A stretch of 64,000 nt of DNA from Allochromatium tepidum (GCF_018409545.1 NZ_AP024563.1:2720001-2784000), one strand, 5' to 3'; numbered from the stretch's first letter, positions 6,980-17,051 are shown. A program made the numbers and translations. Notes: generated by a model not told the origin, from the letters alone.

Positions 6980-7848
6980 GAATCGAGCGCCGTGCGGTCG
7001 AGGATGTGACGCGCCCAGGTGCTGTGCGTGGCCAGTTCGCACATGGAGCCGCCGAACTTGAAGACCGCCTGCTCCGGCTCTTCCAGGATGCGCCGCGCGG
7101 CCTCCAGATCGGTCGGCGAGACGCGGAAGCTCGCCTCGATCAGCGGCAGTTGGCTCGGGTGGATGGCCGTCTTGCCGCAGAGACCGTGGGCGATGTCGTC
7201 GCTCAGTTCCTCGCGCAGCACCTCGGGATGGTCGATGTGCTCGAACACAGGCGCGGTGAGCTGGAAGCCGTGCGGTTTGAACAGCGTCACCAGTTGGGCG
7301 ATGGTGTGTCCGACCGGGGTGTGGTAGATGGTCCGGTCGCGCGGACGGCGGATGCCGAGCAGGGACAGCAGATCGTTGCCGCCGATGCGCAGTGCCAGGA
7401 TGCGCTCGTGATAGCCGCGTTCGAGCAGATGATCACGCAGGGCGATCATGCGCGCCGGCTCGAAGACGTCGCGCGTCTCCAGCGTCGGCATGTACAGGTG
7501 CCCGGAGTCGCCGCATTGCTCCAGATAGCGATCGGCGTTGCTCAGGTCGAACTTGGGCAGCACGAAGCCGTCGAGCTTCTCGATCCCCGGAAGTGCCAGC
7601 AGCCAGCCGAGCAGTTCGGGGTTGCGCACCCGCACGAAGCGCAGTAGTGAGGGACGCGGTTCCATCTGTTGCAGACAGTCGCGCAGATTGGCCAGCCCGG
7701 ATTCGAGCGCGCTCGGTGCGACCGCGTCCTCGGTGCAGAAGATGACCGAGCGTAGTTCGGGCCACTTGAACCCGTTGGCGATGTTCAGCAGATCGCGATG
7801 GGTCACGGGCACATAGAGCGATCCGCCGAGACGATAGGCGTCAAGCAT
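6976..7848 (-). CDS. HpcH/HpaI-type (CitE-like) lyase of the ter locus
   Basis: 290 aa, TIM-barrel aldolase/citrate-lyase-beta superfamily. Recognisable parts: SVIFCTEDAVAPS (strand with acidic residues), FVRVRNPELL (Arg of the active site), LDGFVLPKFD, GGNDLLSLLG and GKTAIHPSQLP. Such CitE paralogues occur in ter-dependent stress loci beside TerB, HAD and PRTase genes, where they are thought to help make a small molecule; the substrate is unknown. It overlaps the StiP gene by 8 bp (translational coupling) and ends the operon. Confidence 0.82.
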   Translation of the reverse strand: MLDAYRLGGSLYVPVTHRDLLNIANGFKWPELRSVIFCTEDAVAPSALESGLANLRDCLQQMEPRPSLLRFVRVRNPELLGWLLALPGIEKLDGFVLPKFDLSNADRYLEQCGDSGHLYMPTLETRDVFEPARMIALRDHLLERGYHERILALRIGGNDLLSLLGIRRPRDRTIYHTPVGHTIAQLVTLFKPHGFQLTAPVFEHIDHPEVLREELSDDIAHGLCGKTAIHPSQLPLIEASFRVSPTDLEAARRILEEPEQAVFKFGGSMCELATHSTWARHILDRTALDS

Positions 7849-8950
7849 CGATCACCCCCTTGATGAGCGAAACGGCGTGATAAGGCAGTGTCGGATCGAC
7901 CTGCCGGTGTACATTTTTTTCATGCGCCAGCTCCAGGAGATGCGCGACCTCCGGGGCCTCAGGGTCGCGGATGATGACGCGCTCGGGCACGCGACGCAAC
8001 AGCACGCGCGTGGCCTCGCCGATACCCGGTTTGATGAAGTTCTCGTCGTGAATCCCGAATGCGGCACGGATGTCCGCGAGCAGTGCCATCGAGCGTGCGC
8101 GCGCCACGCTCGGGTCGACCGGCTGGGCGTTTGGTCGATAGCCCTCGGCGAGCAGGTCGCGTGCGTCACTGAGCAGTTCCTCGATGAACCACACCGAGCG
8201 ATCGGCCGGGGCGAAGTCTTGATAGTAGACGCAGCCGTGGAAGTCGTCCGGCCCGATGCACTCGTTAAGGATGGAACGGCTGACGAGTCCCGACATGGTC
8301 GCGTTCAGGATGCTCGACGGGATCAGATAGTCGGCGTCCGAGGGTGCGATGCCGACGCCCGCCAGATCGGTGAGCGCATAGAGGTCGGCGTCCAGGCTTA
8401 CCCCCTGATCGCGCTCGAAGTCGTCGAGTGCACGGCGCAATTCGCGCGCGATCACGCCCTTGCCGGTCCAGCCGTCGACGAACACCAGTCCCGCCGGATC
8501 GCGCCCGGCCCGGTCGAGGATGAAGCGCAGCGCATTGCGATCGATCCCCCGGTCGCGGATGATCGAGATCGAATAGTGCGCGGGATCGCGTCCGAAGACC
8601 TCGTGCAGCACATGCTTGAGCGCCACGCCGACCGGCGTCCCGGCCCGCGCCAGCGAAACCAGGGTGATCTCGCCCGGACGCCGTGCCGCGATGATCGCCG
8701 CCAGATCGAGCACGCCCTGGGCCATCGGCCTCAGACCCATGGCCAGCGCGCGCTGGAAGACCTCCAGATAGCGCGCCGAGGGCAGCGACTCGCGACTGAG
8801 CATTTCGCTGTAGTGCCGCCGTCCGCTCTGGATGAGGCGCTCCTTCTCGGCCACGTCGATGGGGTCGATCTCGATCGGCTTGAGAAGGAACTGCACGTCA
8901 CCCGGACGATAGCTTCCCGAGAAGGGCGCAGGGCCAAGTCGTTCGTTCAT
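7841..8950 (-). CDS. StiP-family protein (PRTase-like / putative cysteine protease)
   Basis: 369 aa. The start at 8950 gives MNERLGPAPFSGSYRPGDVQ, the usual N-terminus; the frame is open further upstream but without a family match. Key stretches: IIAARRPGEITLVSLARAGT, then SIIRDRGIDRNAL, and VFVDGWTGKGVI, a phosphate-loop-like segment. The family is annotated either as a phosphoribosyltransferase-like fold or as cysteine protease StiP and is tied to ter stress loci. It overlaps the CitE-like gene and is probably one unit with HAD and TerB. Confidence 0.8.
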   Translation of the reverse strand: MNERLGPAPFSGSYRPGDVQFLLKPIEIDPIDVAEKERLIQSGRRHYSEMLSRESLPSARYLEVFQRALAMGLRPMAQGVLDLAAIIAARRPGEITLVSLARAGTPVGVALKHVLHEVFGRDPAHYSISIIRDRGIDRNALRFILDRAGRDPAGLVFVDGWTGKGVIARELRRALDDFERDQGVSLDADLYALTDLAGVGIAPSDADYLIPSSILNATMSGLVSRSILNECIGPDDFHGCVYYQDFAPADRSVWFIEELLSDARDLLAEGYRPNAQPVDPSVARARSMALLADIRAAFGIHDENFIKPGIGEATRVLLRRVPERVIIRDPEAPEVAHLLELAHEKNVHRQVDPTLPYHAVSLIKGVIDA

Positions 8951-8991
8951 GGTATGAAAAATCAGTGATGTGAACGCTGGTCGAGCATGAG

Positions 8992-9010
8992 CCGCCGGTC
9001 CGTCCGGCGG
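8992..9010 (-). other. Intercistronic hairpin between HAD and stiP
   Basis: CCGCCGG-TCCGT-CCGGCGG, a 7-bp GC stem in the 88-bp gap of an otherwise tightly packed operon. There is no T tract, so a stabiliser, processing site or partial pause is more likely than full termination. Confidence 0.45.
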
Positions 9011-9038
9011 TGGCGTGGTGTCTGTCCGAGCGCTGGAC

Positions 9039-9797
9039 TCAGACCAGAACGCGGGACAGGGTGGCCTCGAACAACTGCGAGCCGCGCGGTGTGATGGCGT
9101 AATCGCATTCGGCCATGAAGGCCCCATCGATCAGACTGTCGCCGATGCCGATGGTCAGCAGTTCGCCCCAGTCGCGTCCCAGGTGCGCGATCAGGTGCCG
9201 CACGGCCCATTCCTTGCCGAGCCAGCGCGGGAGGATGGCGAGATTGTTGTCGTTGCGATGCAGTCGATAGGCTCCGGCCTGCTCGTCTACCCAGGGGACG
9301 ACCAACTCGTCTTGCAGCCGGTCGAGATCGGCGGCGCGTTCGTCGCGATACTTGGCGACCAGATAGAAGTGCACGCCGAAATCGGTGATGAACCGCGCAT
9401 GGATCGCCAGACGCTCATGGGCGACGAAGGTCAGGATCCGATCCAGCAGAGCGTTGAGTTCGTCGAGCGAGTCACGCGAATGCGCCTCCATGCGCGCCAT
9501 CCAGTCGTCATCGGGCCGGCCATCGGGATTCAGGATGATCCCGCCATAGTCGATGATGCGCCAGCTCTGGAACGGCAGATCCACCCGGCGCAGTGAATCC
9601 TGATCCCGCGCCGTGGTGGGAATGAGCGTCGACCGGTCGTCCAGCAGTTGCCACAGTGAGCGCTGGCGTGCCGTCATGAACGAATGGGCGCGACCATCGG
9701 CCAGATAGGCGGTCGGGTGCAGCTCCCCGTCGCTCGGACACTTGCGCCGACTCTGGAACAGGGTGTCGTCCAGATCCAGGAAGACCAGTCGGTGCAC
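9039..9797 (-). CDS. HAD-family phosphatase of the ter locus
   Basis: 252 aa. Motif I is FLDLDDTLFQS at residues 5-15 (nucleophile Asp). A long C2-type cap follows. A late Lys occurs in GKEWAVRHLI, and the metal-binding acids are in IGIGDSLIDGAFM. The layout resembles sucrose-phosphatase/Cof-like HAD enzymes. It begins 2 bp after the terB stop. In ter loci such phosphatases accompany PRTase and ATP-grasp genes, consistent with removing phosphate from a nucleotide-like intermediate; that role is inferred. Confidence 0.85.
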   Translation of the reverse strand: MHRLVFLDLDDTLFQSRRKCPSDGELHPTAYLADGRAHSFMTARQRSLWQLLDDRSTLIPTTARDQDSLRRVDLPFQSWRIIDYGGIILNPDGRPDDDWMARMEAHSRDSLDELNALLDRILTFVAHERLAIHARFITDFGVHFYLVAKYRDERAADLDRLQDELVVPWVDEQAGAYRLHRNDNNLAILPRWLGKEWAVRHLIAHLGRDWGELLTIGIGDSLIDGAFMAECDYAITPRGSQLFEATLSRVLV

Positions 9798-9799
9798 GC

Positions 9800-10252
9800 T
9801 CAGAGATCGAAGTCGGCCGGGTTCAGACCCAGCTCCATGGCCAGCTTGCGGGCGACGCGCTTCTCGTTGTCGTCGAAGTTGCCGTCCGCGCCGCCGATGG
9901 CGATGGCCAGACGCACGATCAGACGCGCACCCTCGTCGTTGCCCTTCATCTTGCGGATGGCCTCATAGGCCTTGGCCTCGCCGAGATCCTTGTCGAACTC
10001 GATCTGGGTCATGGTGTTCTGGAACGACTCGATGATCTCCTTGCTGGAGAACACCGACAGCGCCTCATAGTTCTCGATGAAGCGCATCATCTTCTGCTTC
10101 TCGTCGGAGGAGACGTGGCCGTCGGCCATCGAGATGAGCACCGAGCCGCTGACGGCGGCATTCAGGAAGTCCTTGTTCTTGAACTTCATCACCTCGTTCT
10201 TGAGGTCGGAGGCTTTCTGCTTGAGGTTGTTCAAAAAGTCCTGGAAGGCCAT
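9800..10252 (-). CDS. terB: Tellurite resistance protein TerB
   Basis: 150 aa, all-helical TerB fold with metal-binding acidic loops: VSGSVLISMADGHVSSDEKQ near residue 35 and RLIVRLAIAIGGADGNFDDN near residue 110. E. coli TerB is about the same length. TerB is thought to bridge TerD-family proteins and membrane TerC; no TerC is encoded in this window. First gene of the TerB-HAD-StiP-CitE unit. The 251-bp gap upstream, 10253-10503, holds the divergent promoters of terB and the Type III mod gene, but I cannot define -35/-10 boxes. Confidence 0.92.
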   Translation of the reverse strand: MAFQDFLNNLKQKASDLKNEVMKFKNKDFLNAAVSGSVLISMADGHVSSDEKQKMMRFIENYEALSVFSSKEIIESFQNTMTQIEFDKDLGEAKAYEAIRKMKGNDEGARLIVRLAIAIGGADGNFDDNEKRVARKLAMELGLNPADFDL

Positions 10253-10503
10253 GGTGTGTCACCTGTGAGGTTGATTGAGAAAGGATCTGAGACGGTATCT
10301 GTGCATAATCCTGTCCGTTGAGCGCGCAGATTTCAAGCGCAAAACCTTCCCGGACACCGGATCGCGGTTGGCCTGCCCTGTGCCGATCCTCGCTGGATTC
10401 GCGCTGAGGGCCGTATGGTATATCCCATCGCCCCGAGGATCGCGTCTATCTTGCGCCCCGGCACTGGAACCACCGCTTTCGCCAACATCATTGAGACAGC
10501 GTT

Positions 10504-12150
10504 TTGGCCGATTCATACGAGAGTTATTCCAAGGACGAACTGATCCGCCTGCTGCGCGAACGTGACCGCCGTCGGGCGTTCGGGCTGGTGTGGGAGCGCG
10601 ACCGGATCGAGCACGATCGCTCGGTCAACGGCGATTTCGTCGGGCTGGAGCTGGACGCGGCGCTCTCGCAGGGTGAGCCGCCCTTCGACAACCTCATCAT
10701 CGAGGGCGACAACTTCGACGCCCTGCGCGCGCTGCGGATGAGCCATGCCGGGCGGGTGAAGTGCATCTACATCGATCCGCCCTACAACACCGGCAATCGC
10801 GATTTCATCTACAACGACCGCTTCGTCGACCGCGACGACAGCTACCGTCACAGCCAGTGGCTGGAGTTCATGTACCGGCGGCTGGAACTGGCGCGCGAGC
10901 TGCTGGCCGAGGACGGCTCGATCTGGGTGTCGATCGACGACAATGAAGTGTTCCATCTGGCGCTGCTGATGGATCAGGTATTCGGCGAGCGCAATCGGGT
11001 GGCGACCTGCATTTGGCAGAAGGCTTACGCGCCCAAGAACAGCGCCCTGCACTTCTCGGACGATCACGAATATGTGCTGGTCTACGCGCTCGATCGCGAT
11101 GTCTGGCGCCCGAATCCGATGCCGCGCACGGCGGCGCAGGACAAGAGCTACAAGAATCCGGACGACGATCCGCGCGGACTCTGGAAATCCTCCGATCTCT
11201 CAGCACGCAACCCCTACAGTCTCGGCACCTATCCGATCACCTGTCCGTCCGGGCGTGTGATTCCAGGTCCGCCAGAGGGTCGATACTGGGTCGTGTCGGA
11301 ACAGAAGTTCCGTGAGCTGGACGCCGACAACCGCATCTGGTGGGGCAAGAACGGCAACAATGTGCCCGCGTTCAAACGCTTTCTGACCGAGGTCAAGCAA
11401 GGCGTGGTGCCCCAGACCCTGTGGAAATACGAGGAGGTCGGGCACACCCAGGACGCGAAGAAGGAACTGCTGGACGTGCTGCAATTCGCGGACTCGGCGG
11501 CGGTCTTCTCCACGCCCAAGCCCGTGCGGCTGATGGAGCGTATCCTGCGCATCGCCACCAATCCCGGTGATCTGGTGCTGGACTTCTTCGCCGGCTCCGG
11601 AACCACCGCCCAAGCCCTGCTCAAGCTCAACGCCGAAGACGGCGGGGCGCGACGCTTCATCCTGGTCTCCAACACCGAAGCGACCGCCGACCAACCCGAC
11701 AAGAATCTGTGCCGCGACGTCTGCGCCGAACGGGTGCGCCGGGTCATGACCGGCTACACCAACCGCAAGGGCGAACCCGTGCCGGGACTGGGCGGACGCT
11801 TCGCCTATCTGCGCGCCCGCCGCCTGCCCGCCGAGACGGTGTTCCGCGACATCCGGCACGATCAGGTGTGGCTGGCGCTGCAACTGATCCACGGCGACCG
11901 CCTCACCCCCTTCGACCCGGCGACCGAGATCCAGCGGCTCGATCTCGGCACGACCCGCCTGCTCTATGTCACCGCCATCAACGACACCACACCAGTCGCC
12001 GTGCAGGCCGCCCTCGACGGCGCAGCTCAGGTCATCATCCATGCCTGGCAGTCCGCACTGCTGAGGCAACATCTCAACGACCCGCGTCTGATCTTCGAGC
12101 CGATCCCCGCCGCCCTGATCAATCGCTTCAGCACGGAGATGAACCGATGA
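10504..12150 (+). CDS. mod: Type III R-M system methyltransferase (Mod)
   Basis: 548 aa DNA adenine methyltransferase. Catalytic motif IV DPPYNT (from residue 91) precedes the AdoMet motif FFAGSGTT (near residue 361), the beta-class order expected for Mod. The sequence between them, including the target-recognition part, is the variable region. Start is TTG at 10504. The stop overlaps the res start (ATGA). It provides methylation and sequence recognition for the Mod-Res complex. It runs against the surrounding ter genes, suggesting insertion. Confidence 0.93.
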   Translation: MADSYESYSKDELIRLLRERDRRRAFGLVWERDRIEHDRSVNGDFVGLELDAALSQGEPPFDNLIIEGDNFDALRALRMSHAGRVKCIYIDPPYNTGNRDFIYNDRFVDRDDSYRHSQWLEFMYRRLELARELLAEDGSIWVSIDDNEVFHLALLMDQVFGERNRVATCIWQKAYAPKNSALHFSDDHEYVLVYALDRDVWRPNPMPRTAAQDKSYKNPDDDPRGLWKSSDLSARNPYSLGTYPITCPSGRVIPGPPEGRYWVVSEQKFRELDADNRIWWGKNGNNVPAFKRFLTEVKQGVVPQTLWKYEEVGHTQDAKKELLDVLQFADSAAVFSTPKPVRLMERILRIATNPGDLVLDFFAGSGTTAQALLKLNAEDGGARRFILVSNTEATADQPDKNLCRDVCAERVRRVMTGYTNRKGEPVPGLGGRFAYLRARRLPAETVFRDIRHDQVWLALQLIHGDRLTPFDPATEIQRLDLGTTRLLYVTAINDTTPVAVQAALDGAAQVIIHAWQSALLRQHLNDPRLIFEPIPAALINRFSTEMNR

Positions 12151-14633
12151 GTCGCCTTGTCCCCAGAGACTATCAGGACAGCGCAGTCAAACGGACGCTG
12201 GACATCTTCCGCTATGCCGAAAGCCAGATCCGACAGGCCCCGGACGAAGCCGGCCGACGGCTCGCCAGCGCCTACAACGGCTGCGTACTGCTGGACGCCC
12301 CGACCGGCTCGGGCAAGACCCTGATGGCAGGTTTGATCGCCGAAGCCTTCAGCCGCGCCGACCACGACGACAACGCCCGCATCCTCTGGTTCTGGTTCAC
12401 ACCCTTCAAGGGACTGGTCGAACAGGCCCGGCTGGCGCTCAAACGCGATTTCAGCGGTCTGCGAGTGCGCGATCTCCAGATCGACCGCTTCGCCCCAACT
12501 GCCAAGCGCGGCGACGTGTTCGTGACGACTTGGGCGGCGGTGGCCGCCGACAGCGCCGAGACGCGCCGCGTGCGCCGCAACAGTGAACAGGCGCCGGCGC
12601 TCGATGATTTCATCGCCCAACTGCGCCAGGATGGATTTCGACTCGGTGCCGTGATCGACGAGGCGCATCACACCTTCTTCAAGACCGGCAGCGAGGCAGT
12701 CCGCTTTTATCGCAAGATACTGCGCCCCGATTTCACCCTGATGGTGACGGCGACCCCGAACGATCGCGACGTGGAGCGATTCAGGCAGGCCGGCGACATC
12801 CAGAACGTGCATCGCCACACCGTCAGCCGCCGCTCGGCGGTCGAAGCCGGACTGATCAAGTCCGGCGTCAAGGCCGTGGCCTTCCTCGCCGAACCCGGGC
12901 TGGAAGCGATCGTCGATTTCGCTCAGACCGCGTTGCGCGAAGCCTGGGCCATGCACCAGCGCATCAAGCAGGCGCTGCACGAGGCCGGCATCGACCTGAC
13001 GCCGCTGATGCTGGTGCAGGTCGGCAATCACGACCAGGCCGTCAAGGAGGCACGCGCGCGACTGGTGGAATTAGGCGTGCCCGAGGAATGCATCGCCAGC
13101 TACACCGCCAAGGAGCCGGACAACGATCTGCTGACGGTGGCGCTCGATGAACGCTACGAAGTGCTGATCTTCAAGGTCGCCGTGGCGCTCGGGTTCGACG
13201 CCCCGCGTGCCTTCGTGCTGGCCTCACTGCGCGGCGCCAAGGATACCGACTTCGGGATTCAAGTCGTCGGGCGTCTGCTGCGGGTGCATCGCCTGCTGCA
13301 ACCCGGCACCCTCGAACGCACGCTGCCGCCCGGCCTCACTCAAGGCTATGTATTCCTGGCCGACGCCGAGAATCAGACCGGACTGGTCAGCGCCGGTGAG
13401 CGGATCAACGCGATTCGCGATGAGTTGGCTGGGATCTGCGAGACGGTCCAGGTGTTTCGTGTCGGCGATCAGACGCAGCTTCAGGTGACTGAGCACGGTC
13501 AGGGAAGCCTGTTTCCAGAGCCGGAGCCGAGTGATGATCGCAGCGCCGAAACCACGCCAAATGAGAACGACACAACGGCTTCGATCACATCGATGGCAGG
13601 TGCGGAACAATCGGGGACAGCCTCCCTGATCGATGACCTGTTTGGCGGAGACGCTTTGCCCGCAAAGCAGACGAGAACGCGGTACATCGTGAAATCAACG
13701 CCCGACTTGGAGCGCCATGCGTTCCGTCCCGAAGCGGTGCGACGGCTGAAGACCGAGCGGATGCCCCTCTGCACCGACGAGTTGTTGCAATGCATCGCAG
13801 CGCGGATTGACTTCAATGGCGATGTCATCAATGCCGGTCTGCGCGAACACATCGCCCTGACGCGCAAGACGCTGGAGATCTTCGACCCCGATCAGGCAAC
13901 GAGCGAACAGGCACGCTCTAGCCTTGATGCGCGGGTACTGGCCGACAGGGCACAACGAACATTATTGCTTTTCGAACATCTAAACGCGCGCGACCTTCAT
14001 GCAGCACTCATCGGGCGTTTGCATACCGAGTTCCGACACCGTGGCTTCGACGATGACCCAGACACGCTGGAACGAGCGCTGAATCTGATCCTAGCGAGCC
14101 ATCCCAAGCTCCTGAGTCAGGCCGAACGCGCGTGCGCTAGCCAGTTCAAAAAAGTCGAGGATACGGGCGACTGGCCGGATGCGCTCGAAGCCGCACCGGA
14201 TGCCGAACGCTCGGCGCGCCATGTCTATGGCGTCCTGCCCGCCGGCCTGAACCGCTTGGAACGCGCCTTCGTCAAGCTCCTGGACGAAGATCCGACCGGA
14301 ACGGTCGAATACTGGTATCGCAACGAGCCGCACAAACCCTGGTCGGTCGCCGTCGTGCTGCCCAGCGGTCGGCAGTTCTTTCCCGACTTCGTGCTGAAGG
14401 TGAAGGGACGCCAGCGTGGCGAGGGCTTTCTGCTGGTCGAGACCAAGGGCGATTACATTCTCAACAGCCGTGAGACCATCGAAAAGCTCAACGCCGCCCA
14501 CAGGGTCTATGGTCCGGCACTGTTCCTCAAGCCGGACGACCAGGGTCGCCTGATGACGGTGCGCTACATCGAACGCACCGACCGCTGCGAGGAGGATCAG
14601 GTGTTTCGGGTGGAAAATCTAGCGGGATATTGA
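12147..14633 (+). CDS. res: Type III R-M system restriction subunit (Res)
   Basis: 828 aa SF2 helicase-nuclease. Walker A APTGSGKT (residues 51-58), DEAH-type box IDEAHHTFF (Asp171), motif III VTATPND, and near the C-terminus a PD-(D/E)xK nuclease: FFPDFVL (Asp747) and LLVETKGDY (Glu765, Lys767). All parts for ATP-driven translocation and cleavage are present, so the system looks intact. The start ATG overlaps the mod stop; a longer frame reaching upstream to 11709 is read-through over mod and is not used. Confidence 0.93.
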   Translation: MSRLVPRDYQDSAVKRTLDIFRYAESQIRQAPDEAGRRLASAYNGCVLLDAPTGSGKTLMAGLIAEAFSRADHDDNARILWFWFTPFKGLVEQARLALKRDFSGLRVRDLQIDRFAPTAKRGDVFVTTWAAVAADSAETRRVRRNSEQAPALDDFIAQLRQDGFRLGAVIDEAHHTFFKTGSEAVRFYRKILRPDFTLMVTATPNDRDVERFRQAGDIQNVHRHTVSRRSAVEAGLIKSGVKAVAFLAEPGLEAIVDFAQTALREAWAMHQRIKQALHEAGIDLTPLMLVQVGNHDQAVKEARARLVELGVPEECIASYTAKEPDNDLLTVALDERYEVLIFKVAVALGFDAPRAFVLASLRGAKDTDFGIQVVGRLLRVHRLLQPGTLERTLPPGLTQGYVFLADAENQTGLVSAGERINAIRDELAGICETVQVFRVGDQTQLQVTEHGQGSLFPEPEPSDDRSAETTPNENDTTASITSMAGAEQSGTASLIDDLFGGDALPAKQTRTRYIVKSTPDLERHAFRPEAVRRLKTERMPLCTDELLQCIAARIDFNGDVINAGLREHIALTRKTLEIFDPDQATSEQARSSLDARVLADRAQRTLLLFEHLNARDLHAALIGRLHTEFRHRGFDDDPDTLERALNLILASHPKLLSQAERACASQFKKVEDTGDWPDALEAAPDAERSARHVYGVLPAGLNRLERAFVKLLDEDPTGTVEYWYRNEPHKPWSVAVVLPSGRQFFPDFVLKVKGRQRGEGFLLVETKGDYILNSRETIEKLNAAHRVYGPALFLKPDDQGRLMTVRYIERTDRCEEDQVFRVENLAGY

Positions 14634-14639
14634 ATCCGT

Positions 14640-15200
14640 TCAAAACTTCTCAGATGTCGCACCGCCTCCTGTCCACAATCGCCCAAAATCAAACGTAATC
14701 ATGCAGTTCGACAGTTCGAATTGGCAGGACTCCGTGCGAAAGTCGCCGACTTTACGATACTCGTCCTCGACCAGCCGATAGACCTTGGCCCGCGCCGCCG
14801 CTGGATCGACGAGCACATACCAGCGCACACCTTCATCGCGATAGAGCTGGAACTTGGTGTGCTCATCACGTCGCGCCGTGGCCGGTGACAGGATTTCAAA
14901 GATCAGATCGGGCGCACGGGTCAGACGCTCGCCGACAGGCTCAAAGCAGATGACCAGCACATCAGGACGCACAACCGTATCGCGTGAAAACTCGACATCG
15001 ATCTCGTAGAGCGCCTCGCAGTGTGGGCAGTCATCAAGCGCCTCGGCAAGCCGGCGCAGGATGCGCGCCCCGAGACGCTGATGCTCGATAGCGGGTGAGG
15101 GTGACATCGCGAGCGGAATGCCGCCGATCAGCTCCCAATCGCCCTCCCAGTGGCGATAGTCCTCGACGCTGTAGTATTCAATCGCGGATTGTGCATGCAT
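14640..15200 (-). CDS. Uma2-family putative endonuclease
   Basis: 186 aa, PD-(D/E)xK fold of the Uma2 (DUF820) type. It opens MHAQSAIEYYSVEDY, with RPDVLVICFE carrying the Asp, DLIFEILSPATARRDEHTK carrying Glu and Lys, and YVLVDP further on. It lies tail to tail with res (6-bp gap) and upstream of the ter genes. Uma2 genes are common stand-alone mobile-type genes in phototrophs; function is not established. A second, divergent Uma2 gene lies at 22527-23117. Confidence 0.8.
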   Translation of the reverse strand: MHAQSAIEYYSVEDYRHWEGDWELIGGIPLAMSPSPAIEHQRLGARILRRLAEALDDCPHCEALYEIDVEFSRDTVVRPDVLVICFEPVGERLTRAPDLIFEILSPATARRDEHTKFQLYRDEGVRWYVLVDPAAARAKVYRLVEDEYRKVGDFRTESCQFELSNCMITFDFGRLWTGGGATSEKF

Positions 15201-15238
15201 CGCGGCAAAACCTCGCTCTACGGCCTGTCTGCGAAATG

Positions 15239-16435
15239 TCAATCCTTGCTGCCCCGGACCCACTCCAGCCCCCAATGATGGGCTTGATCCATGTCCAGAT
15301 GACCGCGATGGTAGTCGACCAGCTTGGTGATCTTGACCGCGCCGCCCTGGTTCTCCAGCAGCGCGACGGCGCACATGGGCCGGTCGTTGCGGTGTGAGTC
15401 GAGTCGCACCTCGATCTCGGGCTGGCCCGGCGTCTTGAGCGTGATGAGCGCCTCGGCCTCGGCCCAGTTGGGCGCGCCCTCGTAGATGAAGGCATAGACC
15501 AGGACGCGCTTGATCTCGTCCCAGTGTTGACCGTTGATGCGCAGATTCTCGCCCTCGGCGCTGGCGCCGGTGCGATCGTCGGCATCCAGGGCGATATAGG
15601 GCGGACCATAGTAGTTGCCGAAGGTGTTGCCCAGGGCCTGCACCGCGCTCTTGTCGCCATTGACCAGCTCATAGAGACAGCCGACGTCGAGATCCGTGCG
15701 GTTGGACCCCATGAGTCCGCTCAGGAACCCCTTCTTGGCCCCGGAGACCGAACGCCATCTGAGATTGATCAGGATCTCGCCATGCGCGGCGTTGGACTGC
15801 TTCTGCAGCGAGACCGAGTTGCCGCGCTTCTCCAGCGTGATCTTGCTGAGATTGACCGGCGACGGCTGGGGCTTGGGCGGTTCGGGCGGCGGCGGCGAGG
15901 CCTGGCTCTCCACCGCCACGGTGCCGCCGAAGTGCGCGACCAGCGCCGCCAGTCCGCCGTTGAAGCCCTGCCCGAGCGCACAGGTACGCCAGACGCCGTC
16001 CTTGCGATAGATCTCCAGCAGCATGAGCGCCCGCTCCTCGGCGAAATCCGCGCCGCTGAACTCGAAGCGTCCGGTCTCGTTCGCGCCGTCCATGAAGCGC
16101 ACATGCCCGCGACCGATCCGCGACATGGTGCCCGCGCCGTCGATCGCCGCCGTGACGGTCAGACGCTCGATACTCGCCGGCAGTCGCCCGAGATCGACCG
16201 CAAACCCGGCCTTGTCGCCCGAAGGCACCGACAGCGCCACCCCGCCGCAGGGCGAGGTCGGCTGGTTGAAGAAGATCATGTAGCGCTCGTCGGCGAGCCG
16301 GCCCCCGGCATCCAGCCCGAAGCAGGCGAAATCGAGGATCAGGCCGGGCGCGTCGATCGACACGCCCAGCGTGAAGCGCTGACCGTTCGGCACCAGATCG
16401 GCGATCTTGGCACGCTGTCCGCGCGTGAGGTTCAT
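15239..16435 (-). CDS. Two-domain TerD-superfamily protein (TerA-like)
   Basis: 398 aa. Domain 1 (about 1-170) is TerD-like: VSIDAPGLILDFACFGLD, MIFFNQPTSP, LLEIYRKDGVWRTCALGQGF. A Pro-rich linker near residues 180-195 (PPPPEPPKPQPSP) leads to domain 2: ITLEKRGNSVSLQK, LDVGCLYELVNG, ALDADDRTG, ILVYAFIYEG-like core. Length and architecture resemble TerA. The acidic clusters would bind calcium. The start overlaps the stop of the next TerD gene by one base. It ends the upstream ter transcription unit. Confidence 0.82.
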   Translation of the reverse strand: MNLTRGQRAKIADLVPNGQRFTLGVSIDAPGLILDFACFGLDAGGRLADERYMIFFNQPTSPCGGVALSVPSGDKAGFAVDLGRLPASIERLTVTAAIDGAGTMSRIGRGHVRFMDGANETGRFEFSGADFAEERALMLLEIYRKDGVWRTCALGQGFNGGLAALVAHFGGTVAVESQASPPPPEPPKPQPSPVNLSKITLEKRGNSVSLQKQSNAAHGEILINLRWRSVSGAKKGFLSGLMGSNRTDLDVGCLYELVNGDKSAVQALGNTFGNYYGPPYIALDADDRTGASAEGENLRINGQHWDEIKRVLVYAFIYEGAPNWAEAEALITLKTPGQPEIEVRLDSHRNDRPMCAVALLENQGGAVKITKLVDYHRGHLDMDQAHHWGLEWVRGSKD

Positions 16436-17010
16436 CAGACGTTGACTCCGTGCTGCAGCGCTAGGGCGCGCAGACCGCCGGAGTAGCCCTGACCGACGGC
16501 ACGGAACTTCCAGTCGCCGCCGTGGCGATAGATCTCGCCGAAGATCATGGCCGTCTCGGTCGAATAATCTTCGGACAGATCGAAACGCACGATTTCCTGA
16601 TTGTTGTCGCGGTTGACGATGCGCACGAAGGCGTTGCTGACCTGACCGAAGTTCTGGCGGCGCGCCTCGGCGTCGTGGATGGTGACGACCACCACCAGAC
16701 GCTGGATCTCGGCCGGCACCTTGGACAGCGTGACCAGCACCTGCTCGTCGTCACCCTCGCCCGAGCCGGTGAGATTGTCCCCGGTGTGCTCGATCGCGCC
16801 CTCGGGCGACTTGGGCTGGTTGTAGAAGATGAAATAGGCATCTCCCGGCACCTTGCCGTCTTCCTTGACCATGAACAGGCTGGCATCCAGGTCGAAGGCC
16901 TGCCCGTCGGTGGCGCGGGCGTCCCAACCCAGGCCCACGAGCACGTTCTCCAGATTGGGCGCTTCCTTGCTCAGGTTGACGTTGCCGCCCTTGTTCAGAC
17001 TGATGGCCAT
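16435..17010 (-). CDS. TerD-family protein (TerD/TerE-like)
   Basis: 191 aa. N-terminus [18 protein letters not shown], acidic calcium sites [11 protein letters not shown] and [12 protein letters not shown], and the C-terminal [21 protein letters not shown]. This is the canonical single TerD domain, closely related to the gene at 20743-21318. TerD-type proteins are cytoplasmic, membrane-associated calcium-binding stress proteins. Confidence 0.9.
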   Translation of the reverse strand: MAISLNKGGNVNLSKEAPNLENVLVGLGWDARATDGQAFDLDASLFMVKEDGKVPGDAYFIFYNQPKSPEGAIEHTGDNLTGSGEGDDEQVLVTLSKVPAEIQRLVVVVTIHDAEARRQNFGQVSNAFVRIVNRDNNQEIVRFDLSEDYSTETAMIFGEIYRHGGDWKFRAVGQGYSGGLRALALQHGVNV

Positions 17011-17051
17011 GGCTTTGCTCCTTTCAGAGTGGTCAGTGGTCGGATCGCGTC